Of a stretch of 64,000 bases of DNA, positions 37,988 to 48,664 are shown piece after piece. The position numbers and the translations under genes were made by a program. The DNA lies in assembly GCF_029589495.1 (NCBI RefSeq), contig NZ_JAAIVF010000005.1, positions 310,001-374,000 of the forward strand. The letters are read 5' to 3'. The notes under the pieces are model-generated. The model was not told the origin of the DNA. It worked only from the letters and a program-made list of their open reading frames with translations, and did no database searches. How positions within the stretch are numbered: position 1 is the stretch's first letter; the number at the start of each line of letters is the position of its first letter. Source of the stretch: Speluncibacter jeojiensis. GTDB lineage: Bacteria; Actinomycetota; Actinomycetes; Mycobacteriales; Mycobacteriaceae.

Positions 37988-39169
37988 TCACGACCTGGCC
38001 AGCGCGTCGCGCCAGGACATCTTGGTTCCGGTCTGCAGGATCGAGCGCCGGTAGATGCGGGCCGCCAGCAGCGACATCGCCAGGCAGGCCACCAGCATCA
38101 GTGCGATGGTCCCGACGATCTGGGCGGTTCCGGTCACCCCGGCGGCGATCCGGATCGGCATCAGCACCGTGGAGAACGGGGGAATCCAGCTGAGCGTGTT
38201 GCTGAGGTCGCCATCGGGATGTTGTACGCAGGCCTGCGCCACCGCGAACATGGCGATCACCAGCAGCGTCAGCGGCATCGTGGTGGAGTTGAGATCCTCC
38301 TGCCGCGACACCATCGACGCGGCCGCGGCATAGAGCACCGCGAAGAACACGAAACCCAACACGTACCAACCGAGCGCGGATCCGAACACCGCGACAGCGG
38401 TCCCGCCGATCGTGATCAGCCCGGTCGCCGTCGCAGTGATCACCGCGACAGCGCCTATCAGTGCGAGCTGGGCCAGGCCCACCAGACCGATGCCGATGAC
38501 CTTGCCCCACAACAACTCCAGTGGCCGGATGGTCGACAGCAGCAGCTCGACCACGCGGTTCGCCTTCTCCTCGACGACGCCCATCGCCACATACATGCCG
38601 AACATCAGCAACGTCGCGTAGAGCAGGACGACCGCGGTGTACGCCAGCCCGATCCGCTGACCCTTCTGCGGGTCGGGCGGGGTCAGAGAGGTGACGGTGA
38701 TTCCGGCGGCGGAGGTGGCGACGGCGAGCTGTGCCGGGTCCACGCCCTGTGCGACAAGCACGTTCGCCAGGGCCTGCTGCTTGACGGCCGCGCCCAGCAC
38801 GCCCGCGACCTTTTCGTCGAGGCTCGTCTTCGTCAGCACGCGGTAGTGCTCGTGGCCGTCCGGCACCAGCGCGGCGTCGACGGAGCCGGACTGGATGTCG
38901 GCCTTCGCCCGGGCCTCGTCGGGCAGGTCGATCGGGTCGATCGGCACCCCCGCCGCCTCGCCGGTGTGGGTCAGCGTTGCCGACAGCGACGATGCCGGCC
39001 CGACCAGCCCGACATTCGTGGCGGCGGTGGTGCTCGACCCGGACAGCGCAGAGGCGAGCACCAGCCCGACCACGACCGCCGCGACGATCACGATGTTGCT
39101 GATCAGGAAGGCCCTGGTGCGCAGTCGAGCGGTGAACTCGCGGCGGGCGACCAGCACGATGACGTTCAT
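37988..39169 (-). CDS. ABC-2 type permease (NatB-like)
   Basis: This is a 393-residue exporter permease. One N-terminal helix (residues 20-45, RTRAFLISNIVIVAAVVVGLVL) is followed by a 145-residue extracytoplasmic domain, then five or six helices between 175 and 370. VVEEKANRVVELLLSTIRPLELLWGKVIG is the family's coupling segment facing the ATPase. The layout is that of the ABC2_membrane_3 (NatB/YhaP) group. The ATG at 39169 overlaps the stop of the ATPase gene (ATGA), so the two subunits are co-translated. Substrate unknown; sodium or drug export occur in the family. Confidence 0.9.
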   Translation of the reverse strand: MNVIVLVARREFTARLRTRAFLISNIVIVAAVVVGLVLASALSGSSTTAATNVGLVGPASSLSATLTHTGEAAGVPIDPIDLPDEARAKADIQSGSVDAALVPDGHEHYRVLTKTSLDEKVAGVLGAAVKQQALANVLVAQGVDPAQLAVATSAAGITVTSLTPPDPQKGQRIGLAYTAVVLLYATLLMFGMYVAMGVVEEKANRVVELLLSTIRPLELLWGKVIGIGLVGLAQLALIGAVAVITATATGLITIGGTAVAVFGSALGWYVLGFVFFAVLYAAAASMVSRQEDLNSTTMPLTLLVIAMFAVAQACVQHPDGDLSNTLSWIPPFSTVLMPIRIAAGVTGTAQIVGTIALMLVACLAMSLLAARIYRRSILQTGTKMSWRDALARS

Positions 39170-40083
39170 GCGGAGACCACCTCGCGGAACAGTTCGGTCA
39201 GGTCCGGCTTGCGCGGGGCGAACCGGTGCACCGGACCTGTGCGCAGCGCCGCGGCAAGCAACTCTTGATCGTCGGCATCCGCGGCGAGCTCGACCGTCGT
39301 CTGGCCGTTCGACAGGCCCAGCACCCGGACGCCGGGGACCCGGTCGGCCCAGTCTGCGGGCGCCTGGGGGGCGACGATCTCGATGCGGGTGGTGCCGCGG
39401 TCGCGGAGTTCGTCGACGGTGCCCAGTGCGCGGAGCTCGCCGCGGGCGATGATCGCGACCCGGTCGCAGAGCCGCTGGACCAGGTCGAGTTGATGGCTCG
39501 AGAACACCACGGGCACACCGGTGGCGGCCTTCTCCGCGAGCACCTCGCTCATCACGTCGACCGCGACCGGGTCCAGGCCGGAGAACGGTTCGTCGAGGAT
39601 CAACACCGACGGGTCGTGCACGAGCGCCGCGGCGAGCTGCACCCGCTGTTGGTTGCCCAGGCTCAGCGCCTGCACCGGATCGCCGAGACGCTCTGCGACG
39701 CCGAGCCGGTGCGCCCAGCGCTGCGCGGCGCCCCGGGCGTCGGATGCCGACAACCCGTGCAGCTGGGCCAGATACGTCAGCTGCGGTCCGACCTTCATCT
39801 TCGGGTACAGGCCGCGCTCCTCGGGCATGTAGCCGATGCGCCGGCGCAGCGACAGGTCCACCGGGCTGCCGCCGATGCGGACCTCGCCCGAGTCTGCGGC
39901 CAGCACGCCCATGGCGATGCGCATGGCGGTGGTCTTGCCGGCGCCGTTGCTGCCGACGAAACCGAAGATCTCGCCGGGACGCACGTCGAAGGTCAGCTCC
40001 CGCAGGGCGACGACGTCGCCGTAGCGTTTGCCGATCCGGTCGAGGCTCAGGGTCGTGTCGAGAAGGGTCCTGCCGTTGGTCAC
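39166..40083 (-). CDS. ABC transporter ATP-binding protein (NatA-like)
   Basis: This is a 305-residue ATPase. Walker A is GSNGAGKTT (about residues 45-53), the signature is [16 protein letters not shown] (LSxGNQQR variant typical of NatA-type proteins), Walker B is [13 protein letters not shown], and the switch histidine is in [13 protein letters not shown]-terminal DUF4162-like regulatory domain follows (residues 225-300). It energises the adjacent permease. The GTG at 40083 overlaps the ABC-F gene's stop (GTGA), continuing the chain of four-base overlaps in this operon. Confidence 0.93.
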   Translation of the reverse strand: MTNGRTLLDTTLSLDRIGKRYGDVVALRELTFDVRPGEIFGFVGSNGAGKTTAMRIAMGVLAADSGEVRIGGSPVDLSLRRRIGYMPEERGLYPKMKVGPQLTYLAQLHGLSASDARGAAQRWAHRLGVAERLGDPVQALSLGNQQRVQLAAALVHDPSVLILDEPFSGLDPVAVDVMSEVLAEKAATGVPVVFSSHQLDLVQRLCDRVAIIARGELRALGTVDELRDRGTTRIEIVAPQAPADWADRVPGVRVLGLSNGQTTVELAADADDQELLAAALRTGPVHRFAPRKPDLTELFREVVSA

Positions 40084-41729
40084 TCCCGGACCGTACCGCC
40101 GCCGACCTCCCATCGCCGGGTGCTGTGCACCGCGTCGAGCAGACGACGGTCGTGGCTGACCAGCAGCAGTGTGCCCTCGAAGTCGGCGAGCGCCTGCTCG
40201 AGCTGTTCGATCGCGGGCAGGTCCAGGTGGTTCGTCGGCTCGTCGAGGACGAGCAGGTTCACCCCGCGCGCCTGTAGCAGCGCGAGCGCGGCGCGGGTGC
40301 GCTCGCCCGGCGACAGCGACGACGCCGGACGCATCACGTGCGGTCCGCGCAGGCCGAACTTCGCCAGCAGTGTGCGCACCTCCGCGTCGGGCCAGTCCGG
40401 CACCTGCAGCCCGAACGCCTCGGCCAGTGGCCGGTTGCCGAGGAACAGTCCGCGCGCCTGGTCGACCTCGCCGACCTGCACGCCCGAGCCGAGCGTCGCC
40501 GACCCCGAATCCGGTGTGAGCGTGCCCAGCAGCAGCCGCAACAGCGTCGACTTGCCGGCCCCGTTGGCGCCGGTGATCACGATGCGGTCGGCCCAGTTCA
40601 CCTCGAGGGTCAGCGGTCCGAGGGTGAAGCCCCCGCGCGTGACGACCGCCTGGTTCAGCGTCGCGACCACCGATCCGCTGCGCGGGGCCGCGGCGATCTG
40701 CATGCGCAGTTCCCACTCCTTGCGCGGCTCCTCGACGACCTCGAGCCGCTCGATCCGGCGCTGCGTCTGGCGGGCCTTCGCAGCCTGCTTCTCGGTGGAC
40801 TCGGCGCGGTGTCGTTTGGCGATCTTGTCGTTGTCGGTGGACTTGCGGCGGGCGTTGCGGACGCCGTGCTCGAGCCAGTTCCGTTGCGTCCGTGCGCGTT
40901 CCTCGAGCGACGAACGGGTGTCGGCGTACTCCTCGTAGCGCTCGCGGGCGTGCCGGCGGGCGATCTCGCGTTCGGCCAGGTACGACTCGTATCCGCCGTC
41001 ATACGCGTTGACGCGGCCCTGAGCGAGGTCGAGTTCGACGACGCCGGTCACGGTGCGGGCCAGGAACTCACGGTCGTGGCTGACCACCATCAGCGGCACC
41101 GCGGTGGCGGCGACGAAATCCTCCAGCAGCGCCAGGCCGTTCAGGTCGAGGTCGTTGGTCGGCTCGTCGAGCAACAGCACGTCGTACCGCGAGAGCAGCA
41201 GCACGGCCAGCGCGACGCGGGCGGCCTGACCGCCCGACAATGCGGTCATCGCGGTGGCCGGATCGAGCGTGAACCCGACCTCGTCGAGCACCTGCGGCAC
41301 CCGCTCGGTCAGGTCCGCACCGCCGAGGTGCAGCCAGCGCTCCAGCGCGGGCGTGTAGCGGTCCTCACCGGCGCCGCCCTCGCCCTCACCACCACTGGCC
41401 AGCGATTCGGCGGCGGCGTCCATCTCCCGCTCGGCGGCGGCCACACCGGTCTGCCGCCCGAGATGCTCGAGCACGGTCTCGCCGACGCGCCGTTCGTGTT
41501 CCTGCGCCAGGTGGCCGACGATCGCGTCCGGTGGGCTCAGCGTGACCGCACCGCCTGTGCCGGGTTCTCGTGCGCCGGCGAGCAGGCGCAGCAGCGTGGA
41601 CTTGCCCGCACCGTTGACGCCTACCAGCCCGATCACGTCGCCCGGGGCGAGCACCAGATCGAGGTCGGCGAACAGGGTGCGCGCGCCGTGACCGGCCGAC
41701 AGTCCACGGGCATGCAGGGTGGCACTCAT
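40080..41729 (-). CDS. ABC-F family ATPase
   Basis: This is a 549-residue protein with two ABC domains and no membrane segment. Domain 1: [43 protein letters not shown]. Domain 2: [43 protein letters not shown]. The charged, coiled-coil linker (residues about 245-340, [37 protein letters not shown] in blocks) is the P-site tRNA interaction motif region. ABC-F proteins act on the ribosome to relieve stalling or protect against antibiotics. ATG at 41729 overlaps the upstream oxidoreductase stop. Subfamily (housekeeping or resistance) cannot be decided by reading. Confidence 0.92.
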   Translation of the reverse strand: MSATLHARGLSAGHGARTLFADLDLVLAPGDVIGLVGVNGAGKSTLLRLLAGAREPGTGGAVTLSPPDAIVGHLAQEHERRVGETVLEHLGRQTGVAAAEREMDAAAESLASGGEGEGGAGEDRYTPALERWLHLGGADLTERVPQVLDEVGFTLDPATAMTALSGGQAARVALAVLLLSRYDVLLLDEPTNDLDLNGLALLEDFVAATAVPLMVVSHDREFLARTVTGVVELDLAQGRVNAYDGGYESYLAEREIARRHARERYEEYADTRSSLEERARTQRNWLEHGVRNARRKSTDNDKIAKRHRAESTEKQAAKARQTQRRIERLEVVEEPRKEWELRMQIAAAPRSGSVVATLNQAVVTRGGFTLGPLTLEVNWADRIVITGANGAGKSTLLRLLLGTLTPDSGSATLGSGVQVGEVDQARGLFLGNRPLAEAFGLQVPDWPDAEVRTLLAKFGLRGPHVMRPASSLSPGERTRAALALLQARGVNLLVLDEPTNHLDLPAIEQLEQALADFEGTLLLVSHDRRLLDAVHSTRRWEVGGGTVRE

Positions 41730-42730
41730 GCAGTGAGTATGTCGGCCACCAGCTCGTAGGAGTGCACCCGGTCGGCGTGGTCGTGCATCAGCGAGGACAC
41801 CATCACCTCGTCGGCGTCGGTCAGCGTCAGCAGTTCGTCGAACTGGGCGCGCACCGACTCCGGGCCGCCCACGATGTACCCGGCCGAGCTCGGCGCCAGC
41901 AGTGCGCGCTGCTCGGCGGTCAGCGGGTTGGCGGCGGCCTCCTCCGGACTCGGGAACCGGCCGGGGTTGCCGGACCGCAGCCGGGCCATGGTCAGCCGCA
42001 GCGGCGCGGCCAGGTAGTCGGCGCGCTCGTCGGTGTCCGCGGCGATCGCGGTCACGGTGACCATCGCGTAGGGCTCGTCGAGGACATCGGACGGGCGGAA
42101 GGTCGAGCGGTACGCCTCCAGCGCGGGCATGGTCTGCGCGGGCGAGAAGTGCCGGGCGAAGGCGAACGGCAGGCCGAGCAGCCCTGCAACCTGCGCGCTG
42201 TAGGTGCTCGAGCCGAGCAGCCACACGGCGACCTCCGCGCCCAGGCCGGGCACCGCGGTGATCGCGGCGTAGGGGTGGTCCGCCGGGAAGCCGTCGTCGA
42301 AGAAGGCACGCAGGTGCGCCAGCTGCTGCGGGAAGTCCTCTGCCGACAGTGCGTCGGCCTGCCGGCGCAGTGCGTGCGCGGTGACCTGATCGGTGCCGGG
42401 GGCGCGGCCGATGCCCAGGTCGATCCGGCCGGGGAACAGCGCGTCGAGCGTGCCGAACTGCTCGGCCACGACCAGCGGCGCGTGGTTGGGCAGCATCACT
42501 CCGCCGGAGCCGACCCTCAGCGTGGAGGTGGCCGCGGCGACCTGGCCGATCATGACCGACGGTGCGGAACTGGCGATGCCGGGCATCGAGTGGTGCTCGG
42601 CCAGCCAGAAGCGGTGGTATCCCAGTTCCTCGACGCGGCGCGCCAGGTCGAGGGTGTTGCGCAGGGCTTGGCCGACCGACGAGCCGGTGGTGACGGGGGA
42701 CAGGTCGAGGACCGAGACGGGAATGCTCAC
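41726..42730 (-). CDS. LLM-class flavin-dependent oxidoreductase (MsnO8-like)
   Basis: This is a 334-residue bacterial-luciferase-fold protein. [46 protein letters not shown] (given here only by its parts [22 protein letters not shown]) and [39 protein letters not shown]-type blocks identify the MsnO8 group. FMN is supplied by a separate reductase in the family. The substrate is unknown. GTG at 42730 is the first gene of a six-gene minus-strand run linked by 4-base overlaps or an 11-bp gap. Confidence 0.9.
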   Translation of the reverse strand: MSIPVSVLDLSPVTTGSSVGQALRNTLDLARRVEELGYHRFWLAEHHSMPGIASSAPSVMIGQVAAATSTLRVGSGGVMLPNHAPLVVAEQFGTLDALFPGRIDLGIGRAPGTDQVTAHALRRQADALSAEDFPQQLAHLRAFFDDGFPADHPYAAITAVPGLGAEVAVWLLGSSTYSAQVAGLLGLPFAFARHFSPAQTMPALEAYRSTFRPSDVLDEPYAMVTVTAIAADTDERADYLAAPLRLTMARLRSGNPGRFPSPEEAAANPLTAEQRALLAPSSAGYIVGGPESVRAQFDELLTLTDADEVMVSSLMHDHADRVHSYELVADILTA

Positions 42731-42771
42731 AGTCCCACCAACAACTTAGCGGCGCTCACCATTCCCGTGGC

Positions 42772-43893
42772 TCAGACGACAGGCGCCGGCTGCCCGAGGT
42801 GCGTGAGCAGCTCGCGCACCGCCACCCGGCCGGCGCGGTTGGCGCCGATCGTGCTGGCCGTGGGGCCGTAGCCGAGCAGGTGGATGCGCGGGTCCGCGGC
42901 GACCTCGGTGGCGAGCCGGCCGGTCATCGTGATGCCGCCCCCGGGGCCACGCAGCTGCAGCGGCGCCAGGTGGTCGAGCGCGGAGCGGAAACCGGTGGCC
43001 CACAGGATCACATCGGCCTCCAGTGCGGTTCCGGCGGCCGGCCCGCCGGGCAGCTGCCGGTCCCACACGACCCCGTCCTCGGTGATCCGTGAGAACATCG
43101 GCAGCCGGCGCAGCACGCCGCGGGCGCGGGCCGCACGGACTCGGTCGGTGACCGGCAGCCCGGTCACCGAGACCACCGACTCGGCGGGCAGTCCGTGGCG
43201 CACCCGGTCCTCGACCCGCGCCACCGCGGCCCGGCCGTCGTCGGCGGAGAACGGCTGCTCGTGGAACTCGGGTTCACGCCGCGTCACCCAGGTCGTCGAG
43301 GCCACGCGGGAGATCTCGTCGAGCAGTTGTACGGCGGAGATCCCGCCGCCGACCACGACGACGCGCTTGCCGGCGAACTCGTCGGCGCGCACGTAGTCCC
43401 GGGTGTGCAACTGGCGGCCGCGGAACAGCCCGATACCGGGGTAGTACGGCACGAACGGGCGCTCCCAGGTGCCGGTCGCGTTGATCAGCCCGCGCGTCAG
43501 ATATGTGCCGGAGTCGGTCTCCACCCGTAGGAGCTCGCCGTCGCCGCGGACCGCGCGCACGCTCACCGGCCGACGCACCCGCAGCCCGAAGCGCCGCTCG
43601 TACTCGGCGAAGTAAGCCGGCACGACCACCGCAGCCGGCACCTCGTCGCGATCGGTGCGCAGCGGCAGACCCGGCAGGTCGTGCACCCGGTTGGCCGTCC
43701 GCAGGGTCAGCGACGGCCACCGGAACTGCCACGCCCCACCGGGGCCGGGCGCGTGGTCGACGATGGTGAGATCGGATTCGGGGGCCAGCCCGGCGCGGGT
43801 GAGGAAGTACCCGGCGGACAGGCCCGCCTGGCCCGCCCCGATCACCACGATCTCCCGCTCGGCCACGTTCGCCGACTCGGTCACGGATTTCAT
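42772..43893 (-). CDS. FAD-dependent oxidoreductase (pyr_redox_3)
   Basis: This is a 373-residue flavoprotein. The FAD motif GAGQAG is at residues 19-24 (VVIGAGQAGLSAGYFL), the second nucleotide-binding motif is VVVVGGGISAVQLL, and ATGTWERPFVPYYPG and ADVILWATGFRSALDHL are typical of FMO-like enzymes. The exact Baeyer-Villiger fingerprint is not present. Start ATG at 43893 with GGAGGTGCGCG upstream, which is much better than the longer upstream frame. It probably oxidises a small nucleophile with NADPH and oxygen. It is divergent from echA6, so the 115-bp gap is shared control DNA. Confidence 0.88.
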   Translation of the reverse strand: MKSVTESANVAEREIVVIGAGQAGLSAGYFLTRAGLAPESDLTIVDHAPGPGGAWQFRWPSLTLRTANRVHDLPGLPLRTDRDEVPAAVVVPAYFAEYERRFGLRVRRPVSVRAVRGDGELLRVETDSGTYLTRGLINATGTWERPFVPYYPGIGLFRGRQLHTRDYVRADEFAGKRVVVVGGGISAVQLLDEISRVASTTWVTRREPEFHEQPFSADDGRAAVARVEDRVRHGLPAESVVSVTGLPVTDRVRAARARGVLRRLPMFSRITEDGVVWDRQLPGGPAAGTALEADVILWATGFRSALDHLAPLQLRGPGGGITMTGRLATEVAADPRIHLLGYGPTASTIGANRAGRVAVRELLTHLGQPAPVV

Positions 43894-43963
43894 CGCGCAC
43901 CTCCGGCTGACACAACCCCGATGACGCCCGTCGTGTTCCGCCGGATGGGACGCCGGTGCGCGG

Positions 43964-43993
43964 TAAGTTCTCTGACACTGTGATCGGTCACAG
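43964..43993 (+). promoter_or_regulatory. echA6 promoter with overlapping palindrome
   Basis: A -10-like TAAGTT (43964-43969) is followed by the inverted repeat CTGTGA-TCGG-TCACAG (43978-43993), which would lie at the transcription start. The AAAGGA Shine-Dalgarno tract and ATG (44009) follow. The palindrome is an operator candidate for echA6 and possibly the divergent flavoprotein gene. Confidence 0.5.
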
Positions 43994-44008
43994 AGCGAAA
44001 GGATCCGC

Positions 44009-44740
44009 ATGATCGGCATCACTCGCGCCGGCGAGGTCGTCACGCTGGAGTTGCGTCGTCACGACAAGCGCAACGCACTCGACACCGACATGTGCACGCG
44101 GCTGCGCGACGCCGTGGAGCAGGCGGTCGTCGACGATGCCCGGGCCGTCGTGATCACCGGGGAGGGCAGCAGCTTCTGTGCGGGCGCGGACCTGTCCGGC
44201 GAGGTCTATGCGGCGCAGTTCCCGGATGCACTTCTCGCGATGCTGCGTTCGATCGACTCCGCCCCGGTCCCGGTGATCGCCGCGGTCAACGGTCCCGCGA
44301 TCGGAGCGGGCTGTCAGCTCGCGCTCGCCTGCGACCTACGGGTGGTCGGCGACTACGGGCGGTTCGCCATCCCGGTCGCCAAACTCGGTCTGGCGGTGGA
44401 TAACTGGACGGTCAAGCGGCTGGTCTCGCTGGCCGGTGGCGGGCCTGCGCGCTCGGTGCTGCTCGGCGCGGAGAGCATCGGCGCGGAACGGGCGTTCGAG
44501 GTCGGGCTGGCCAATCGCATCGGCGACCTCGCGGCCGCACAGGAATGGGCGCACACGATCGCCGGGCTGGCGCCGCTGACGCTGCGCCACCTCAAACTCG
44601 TGCTCAACGACGACGGCACCCTCGCCCCGCCGAACGATCTGCAGCAGGCGGCGTTCGTCGCCGCGTGGTCCAGCCAGGACAAGCTCGAAGCCCGCGCCGC
44701 CCGCGCGGAGAAGCGCGCACCCAGGTTCGAGGGCCGGTGA
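44009..44740 (+). CDS. echA6: EchA6-type crotonase-fold acyl-CoA binding protein
   Basis: This is a 243-residue crotonase-fold protein. The oxyanion-hole/CoA blocks [13 protein letters not shown] and [19 protein letters not shown] are intact. Both catalytic glutamates of enoyl-CoA hydratase are replaced: Q103 (GCQLA in place of GCELA) and V123 (IPVAKLGL in place of xPExxLG). This matches M. tuberculosis EchA6, which lacks hydratase activity and delivers acyl-CoA to the FAS-II mycolate pathway. It starts an operon with the metallo-beta-lactamase-fold gene and ctpE, as in Rv0905-Rv0906-Rv0908. Confidence 0.93.
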   Translation: MIGITRAGEVVTLELRRHDKRNALDTDMCTRLRDAVEQAVVDDARAVVITGEGSSFCAGADLSGEVYAAQFPDALLAMLRSIDSAPVPVIAAVNGPAIGAGCQLALACDLRVVGDYGRFAIPVAKLGLAVDNWTVKRLVSLAGGGPARSVLLGAESIGAERAFEVGLANRIGDLAAAQEWAHTIAGLAPLTLRHLKLVLNDDGTLAPPNDLQQAAFVAAWSSQDKLEARAARAEKRAPRFEGR

Positions 44741-44742
44741 GG

Positions 44743-45882
44743 ATGCGAACGGTGGAGATTCGTGCGGTGAAGAGTCGAACAGTGGCTGCGGCGGCCGGAC
44801 TGGTGGCGCTCGGCGCCGTCCTCGCCCGCGAGGCGTGGCGCATCCCCGCGCACATGGGCGCCGGTCGGGCGGAGATCCGGCCGTACGCGGCGTCGTCGCC
44901 GCATTACCGGCGCGGTGCCTTCCACAATCTCGAACCGTCCGAGGCGGTCGCGCCGGGGGAGCAGCGCTCGGTGATGGTCGAGATGCTGCGGCGCGGGCGG
45001 GTGGGCACTCCGTCGGGGCCGGTGCCGGTCCGGCGGCCGGACCATCCCGCGCAGGCGGGCGCGCTCGCGGCCACCTGGTACGGGCACGCGACCGTGCTGC
45101 TGGAGATCGACGGGCTGCGTGTGCTCACCGATCCGGTGTTCTGCGACCGGGTGTCGCCGTCCGCACTGATCGGGCCGAGGCGCCTGCACCCGGTCCCCGA
45201 ACCGGCGGCACAGCTGCCGGAGCTCGACCTCATCGTGATCTCACACGACCACTACGACCATCTGGACAAGCACGCGGTCCGGCAGCTGCTCGCCACCCAG
45301 CGGGCGCCGTTCGCGGTGCCGACGGGGGTCTCCGCCCACCTGCGCCGGTGGGGGGTACCCGCGGAGCGGATCGTCGAGTGCGACTGGGGCGAGTCGGCGA
45401 CCGTCGGGGAACTGACGGTCAACTGCACCCCGGCCCGGCACTTCTCCGGCCGCGGCCTGGTGCGCAACACCACCCAGTGGTGCTCGTGGGTGATCGCCGG
45501 GCCCCGGCACCGGGTGTTCTTCGCCGGCGACACCGGGATCACCGGCGCCTTCGAGGAGGTGGGCCGCGACCACGGCCCCTTCGACCTGACGCTGATGCCG
45601 ATCGGCGCGTACGCGCGGCAGTGGCCGGACATCCACCTGGATCCGGAGGAGGCGGTGCAGATGCACACCGACCTGGGGAAGGGCGATCCGGCGCACGCTC
45701 CGCTGCTGGCGATCCACTGGGGCACCTTCAATCTGGCGATGCATTCCTGGGCCGAGCCGGTTCAGCGACTGCTGTGGGCGGCCGACGCGGCCGGCACGGA
45801 GACGGTCGTGCCGCGGCCCGGTCAGCGGGTGGATCTCGAGTCCTCGCCCTCCGTCGAGGACTGGTGGAGCCCGCTAGCCTGA
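44743..45882 (+). CDS. metallo-beta-lactamase-fold hydrolase (NAPE-PLD/UlaG-like)
   Basis: This is a 379-residue protein with an N-terminal hydrophobic anchor (residues 12-28, [17 protein letters not shown]) and a metallo-beta-lactamase domain whose metal motif H168DHYDH is intact; further ligands are in [11 protein letters not shown] and [25 protein letters not shown] and [13 protein letters not shown] place it with NAPE-PLD-like phosphodiesterases. It may act on phospholipids. A GTG at 44737 overlapping the echA6 stop (GTGA) is an equally possible start. Corresponds to Rv0906. Confidence 0.9.
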   Translation: MRTVEIRAVKSRTVAAAAGLVALGAVLAREAWRIPAHMGAGRAEIRPYAASSPHYRRGAFHNLEPSEAVAPGEQRSVMVEMLRRGRVGTPSGPVPVRRPDHPAQAGALAATWYGHATVLLEIDGLRVLTDPVFCDRVSPSALIGPRRLHPVPEPAAQLPELDLIVISHDHYDHLDKHAVRQLLATQRAPFAVPTGVSAHLRRWGVPAERIVECDWGESATVGELTVNCTPARHFSGRGLVRNTTQWCSWVIAGPRHRVFFAGDTGITGAFEEVGRDHGPFDLTLMPIGAYARQWPDIHLDPEEAVQMHTDLGKGDPAHAPLLAIHWGTFNLAMHSWAEPVQRLLWAADAAGTETVVPRPGQRVDLESSPSVEDWWSPLA

Positions 45883-45902
45883 CGCCCGTACTGCCACTCG
45901 AA

Positions 45903-45908
45903 TACGCT
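45903..45908 (+). promoter_or_regulatory. -10 element for leaderless ctpE
   Basis: TACGCT lies 6 bases before the ATG of ctpE (45915), which suggests a leaderless transcript separate from the echA6 operon. Read-through from upstream is also possible because the gap is only 32 bp. Confidence 0.4.
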
Positions 45909-45914
45909 CGGGGA

Positions 45915-48395
45915 ATGGCTCTCGACCTCGATGGTGACCGCGCGGACGATGCGCAGGCCGACATCCGCCCGGCGCAGGTGTCGGTGCGGACCGGACTGAC
46001 CGCCGAGCAGGTGGCCGAGCGGGTCGCCGCCGGGCAGACCAACGACGTGCCCGAGCGCGGGTCGAGGTCCGTGCGCGACATCGTGCGCGCCAATGTCTTC
46101 ACCCGGATCAACGCGATCCTCGCAGTGCTGCTGGTCATCGTGCTCGCCACCGGATCGCCGATCGACGGCATGTTCGGGCTGATCATCATCGCCAACAGCG
46201 GGATCGGCATCATCCAGGAGTTGCGGGCCAAGCGCACCCTCGACAAGCTGACCATCGTCGGCCAGGCGCGGCCGGTGGTCCGGCGCGACGGAGCCTCGGG
46301 TGACCTGTCGCCGCACGACGTCGTCCTCGACGACATCATCGAACTCGGCTCCGGTGACCAGATCGTCGTCGACGGCGTGATCGAGGAGGCCGAGGCGCTC
46401 GAGGTCGACGAGTCGCTGCTCACCGGCGAATCGGATCCGGTCGTGAAGCGGCCCGGCGACAAGGTGCTCTCGGGCTCCTTCGTGGCCGCCGGCGGCGGCG
46501 CCTACCGGGCGACCAAGGTGGGCAAGGACGCGTACGCCGCCAAGCTCGCCGACGAGGCCAGCAAGTTCTCGCTGGTCAACTCGGAACTGCGCACCGGCAT
46601 CGACAAGATCCTCAAACTCGTCACCTATCTGCTGATCCCCGCCGGGCTGCTGACGATCTACAACCAGTTGTTCTCCAGCCGAGAGGGCCTGTTCGACTCG
46701 TTGCGCGGCATGGTCGCCGCGCTGGTCCCGATGGTCCCCGAGGGTCTCGTGCTGATGACGTCGATCGCCTTCGCGGTCGGCGTCGTCCGGTTGGGCCGGC
46801 GCAACTGCCTGGTGCAGGAACTGCCGGCGATCGAGGGCCTGGCACGCGTCGATGTCGTGTGCGCCGACAAGACCGGCACGCTCACCGAGAACGGGATGCG
46901 CCTGGCCGACCTGCGGGTCGTCGGCGACCGGCCTCAGGCGCAGATCGAGCAGGCGCTCGCGGCGCTCGCCGCGGACGATCCGCGACCGAACGCGAGCATG
47001 CAGGCCGTCGCGGAGGCATACCCGCAGGCTCCCGGCTGGAGGGCGACCGCGGTCGCGCCGTTCTCGTCGGCGAAGAAGTGGAGCGGGATCTCCTACGGCG
47101 ACAACGGGAACTGGGTGCTCGGTGCGCCCGACGTGCTGCTGGACCCGGACAACGACACCGCGCGTGAGGCCGAGCGGATCGGGGCGAAGGGCCTGCGGGT
47201 GCTGCTGGTGGCGAGCAGCGACCGGACGGTCGACGACGCCGCCGCGCCGAGCACGGTGACCGCGCAGGCGCTGGTCGTGCTCGAGCAGCGGGTGCGGCCC
47301 GACGCACGCGAGACCCTCGAGTTCTTCGACGACCAGGACGTGCAGGTCAAGGTGATCTCCGGCGACAACGCCATCTCGGTCGGCGCCGTCGCCGAGTCGC
47401 TCGGACTCGCCGGCGGCAAGGACGCGGTCGACGCGCGCACGCTGCCCGAGGACACCGCGGGACTCGCAGACACCCTCGAGCACTCCCGCATCTTCGGTCG
47501 GGTGCGGCCCGACCAGAAGCGCGCGATGGTCGCCGCGTTGCAGTCGCGCGGGCACACGGTCGCGATGACCGGGGACGGCGTCAACGACGTGCTGGCGCTC
47601 AAGGACGCCGACATCGGCGTGGCCATGGGCGCGGGCAGCCCGGCCACCCGCGCGGTCGCGCAGATCGTGTTGCTGGACAACAAGTTCGCGACCCTGCCCT
47701 ATGTGGTCGGGGAGGGCCGGCGGGTCATCGGCAACATCGAGCGGGTCTCGAACCTGTTCCTGACCAAGACCGTCTACTCGGTGCTGCTGGCGCTCCTCGT
47801 CGGCGTCACCGGCGTGCTGTCCAAGCCGTTCGGCTTCGACCCCATCTCGTATCCGTTCCTGCCGCGACACGTGACCATCGCGGCCTGGTTCACCATCGGC
47901 GTGCCGGCGTTCATCCTGTCGCTGGCGCCGAACAACGAGCGGGCCCGCACAGGCTTCGTCGCGCGGGTGCTGCGCCTGGCGATCCCCTCGGGCATCGTCG
48001 TCGGCGTGGCGACGTTCGTCTGCTATCTGCTCGTGTACCAGGGCCAGGACGCCGACCACACGACCAAGGTGCAGGTGTCGACCAGTGCACTGATCACGCT
48101 GATCACGGTGGCGTTGTGGGTGCTCGCGGTGGTCGCGCGGCCCTATGTCTGGTGGAAGCTGATCCTGATCGTCGCGTCCGCGGTCGCCTACGTGGGGCTG
48201 TTCCTGATCCCGTTCACCCGGGACTTCTTCCAGCTCGACCCGACCAACTGGGCCTGGACGTCGATCGCGTTCGTGTGCGGGGCGATCGGCGCCGTCTGCA
48301 TCGAGGCGGTGTGGTGGATCGGCCGGGCGGTGACCAAGGACGGGCGCACGGTGTTCAAGCGGGGCTGGCGCGCCCACGACGGGGCACCGGCCTGA
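45915..48395 (+). CDS. ctpE: P-type cation ATPase CtpE
   Basis: This is an 826-residue P-type ATPase. The phosphorylated aspartate is D318 in [18 protein letters not shown] (actuator), [22 protein letters not shown] (hinge) and the TM4 ion-site segment [11 protein letters not shown] are present. About ten membrane helices fit: two pairs before the phosphorylation domain and six after. There are no N-terminal metal-binding domains. Mycobacterial CtpE takes up calcium; that role is likely here. ATG at 45915 chosen because the long upstream open frame is only a shadow of the preceding gene. It corresponds to Rv0908. Confidence 0.94.
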   Translation: MALDLDGDRADDAQADIRPAQVSVRTGLTAEQVAERVAAGQTNDVPERGSRSVRDIVRANVFTRINAILAVLLVIVLATGSPIDGMFGLIIIANSGIGIIQELRAKRTLDKLTIVGQARPVVRRDGASGDLSPHDVVLDDIIELGSGDQIVVDGVIEEAEALEVDESLLTGESDPVVKRPGDKVLSGSFVAAGGGAYRATKVGKDAYAAKLADEASKFSLVNSELRTGIDKILKLVTYLLIPAGLLTIYNQLFSSREGLFDSLRGMVAALVPMVPEGLVLMTSIAFAVGVVRLGRRNCLVQELPAIEGLARVDVVCADKTGTLTENGMRLADLRVVGDRPQAQIEQALAALAADDPRPNASMQAVAEAYPQAPGWRATAVAPFSSAKKWSGISYGDNGNWVLGAPDVLLDPDNDTAREAERIGAKGLRVLLVASSDRTVDDAAAPSTVTAQALVVLEQRVRPDARETLEFFDDQDVQVKVISGDNAISVGAVAESLGLAGGKDAVDARTLPEDTAGLADTLEHSRIFGRVRPDQKRAMVAALQSRGHTVAMTGDGVNDVLALKDADIGVAMGAGSPATRAVAQIVLLDNKFATLPYVVGEGRRVIGNIERVSNLFLTKTVYSVLLALLVGVTGVLSKPFGFDPISYPFLPRHVTIAAWFTIGVPAFILSLAPNNERARTGFVARVLRLAIPSGIVVGVATFVCYLLVYQGQDADHTTKVQVSTSALITLITVALWVLAVVARPYVWWKLILIVASAVAYVGLFLIPFTRDFFQLDPTNWAWTSIAFVCGAIGAVCIEAVWWIGRAVTKDGRTVFKRGWRAHDGAPA

Positions 48396-48481
48396 GACCG
48401 GGAACGCACTGTGACACTGAACTGACACCGGATACGCGCGGGACCGACCCGCGCTCGACGATCGGAGCCGATGTGGGCGTG

Positions 48482-48664
48482 ATGGACTCGTTCAAGGATC
48501 TGGCCGGCAAGGCGAAGGAGGCGCTCGCCGAGCACCCCGAGCAGGTGGGTCAGGTCGTCGACAAGGCCGGTGACCTGTTCGACGAGAAGACCGGCGGCAA
48601 GTTCGCCGACAAGGTCGACTCGGCGCAGGACGCGGTGAAGAAGGCACTCAAGCAGGAGGGGTGA
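48482..48664 (+). CDS. MT0933-type antitoxin
   Basis: This is a 60-residue, highly charged helical protein (MDSFKDLAGKAKEALAEH, DLFDEKTGGKFADKVD, AQDAVKKALKQEG) matching the MT0933_antitox family (Rv0909 type). The family is annotated as antitoxin because Rv0909 pairs with Rv0910. ATG at 48482; GTG at 48479 is an alternative. Its stop overlaps the GTG of the DCC-family gene that separates it from the toxin homologue here. Confidence 0.85.
   Translation: MDSFKDLAGKAKEALAEHPEQVGQVVDKAGDLFDEKTGGKFADKVDSAQDAVKKALKQEG

Noticed and set aside
44835-45914. Apparent 1186-residue ctpE with a 360-residue N-terminal extension
   Set aside because: The extension is the metallo-beta-lactamase gene read in another frame (Arg/Pro/Ala-rich). 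The P-type ATPase begins at 45915.
45822-48428. 868-codon frame opposite ctpE
   Set aside because: Composition (His/Arg/Asp/Val-rich) is that of a high-GC antisense shadow; ctpE has all family motifs.
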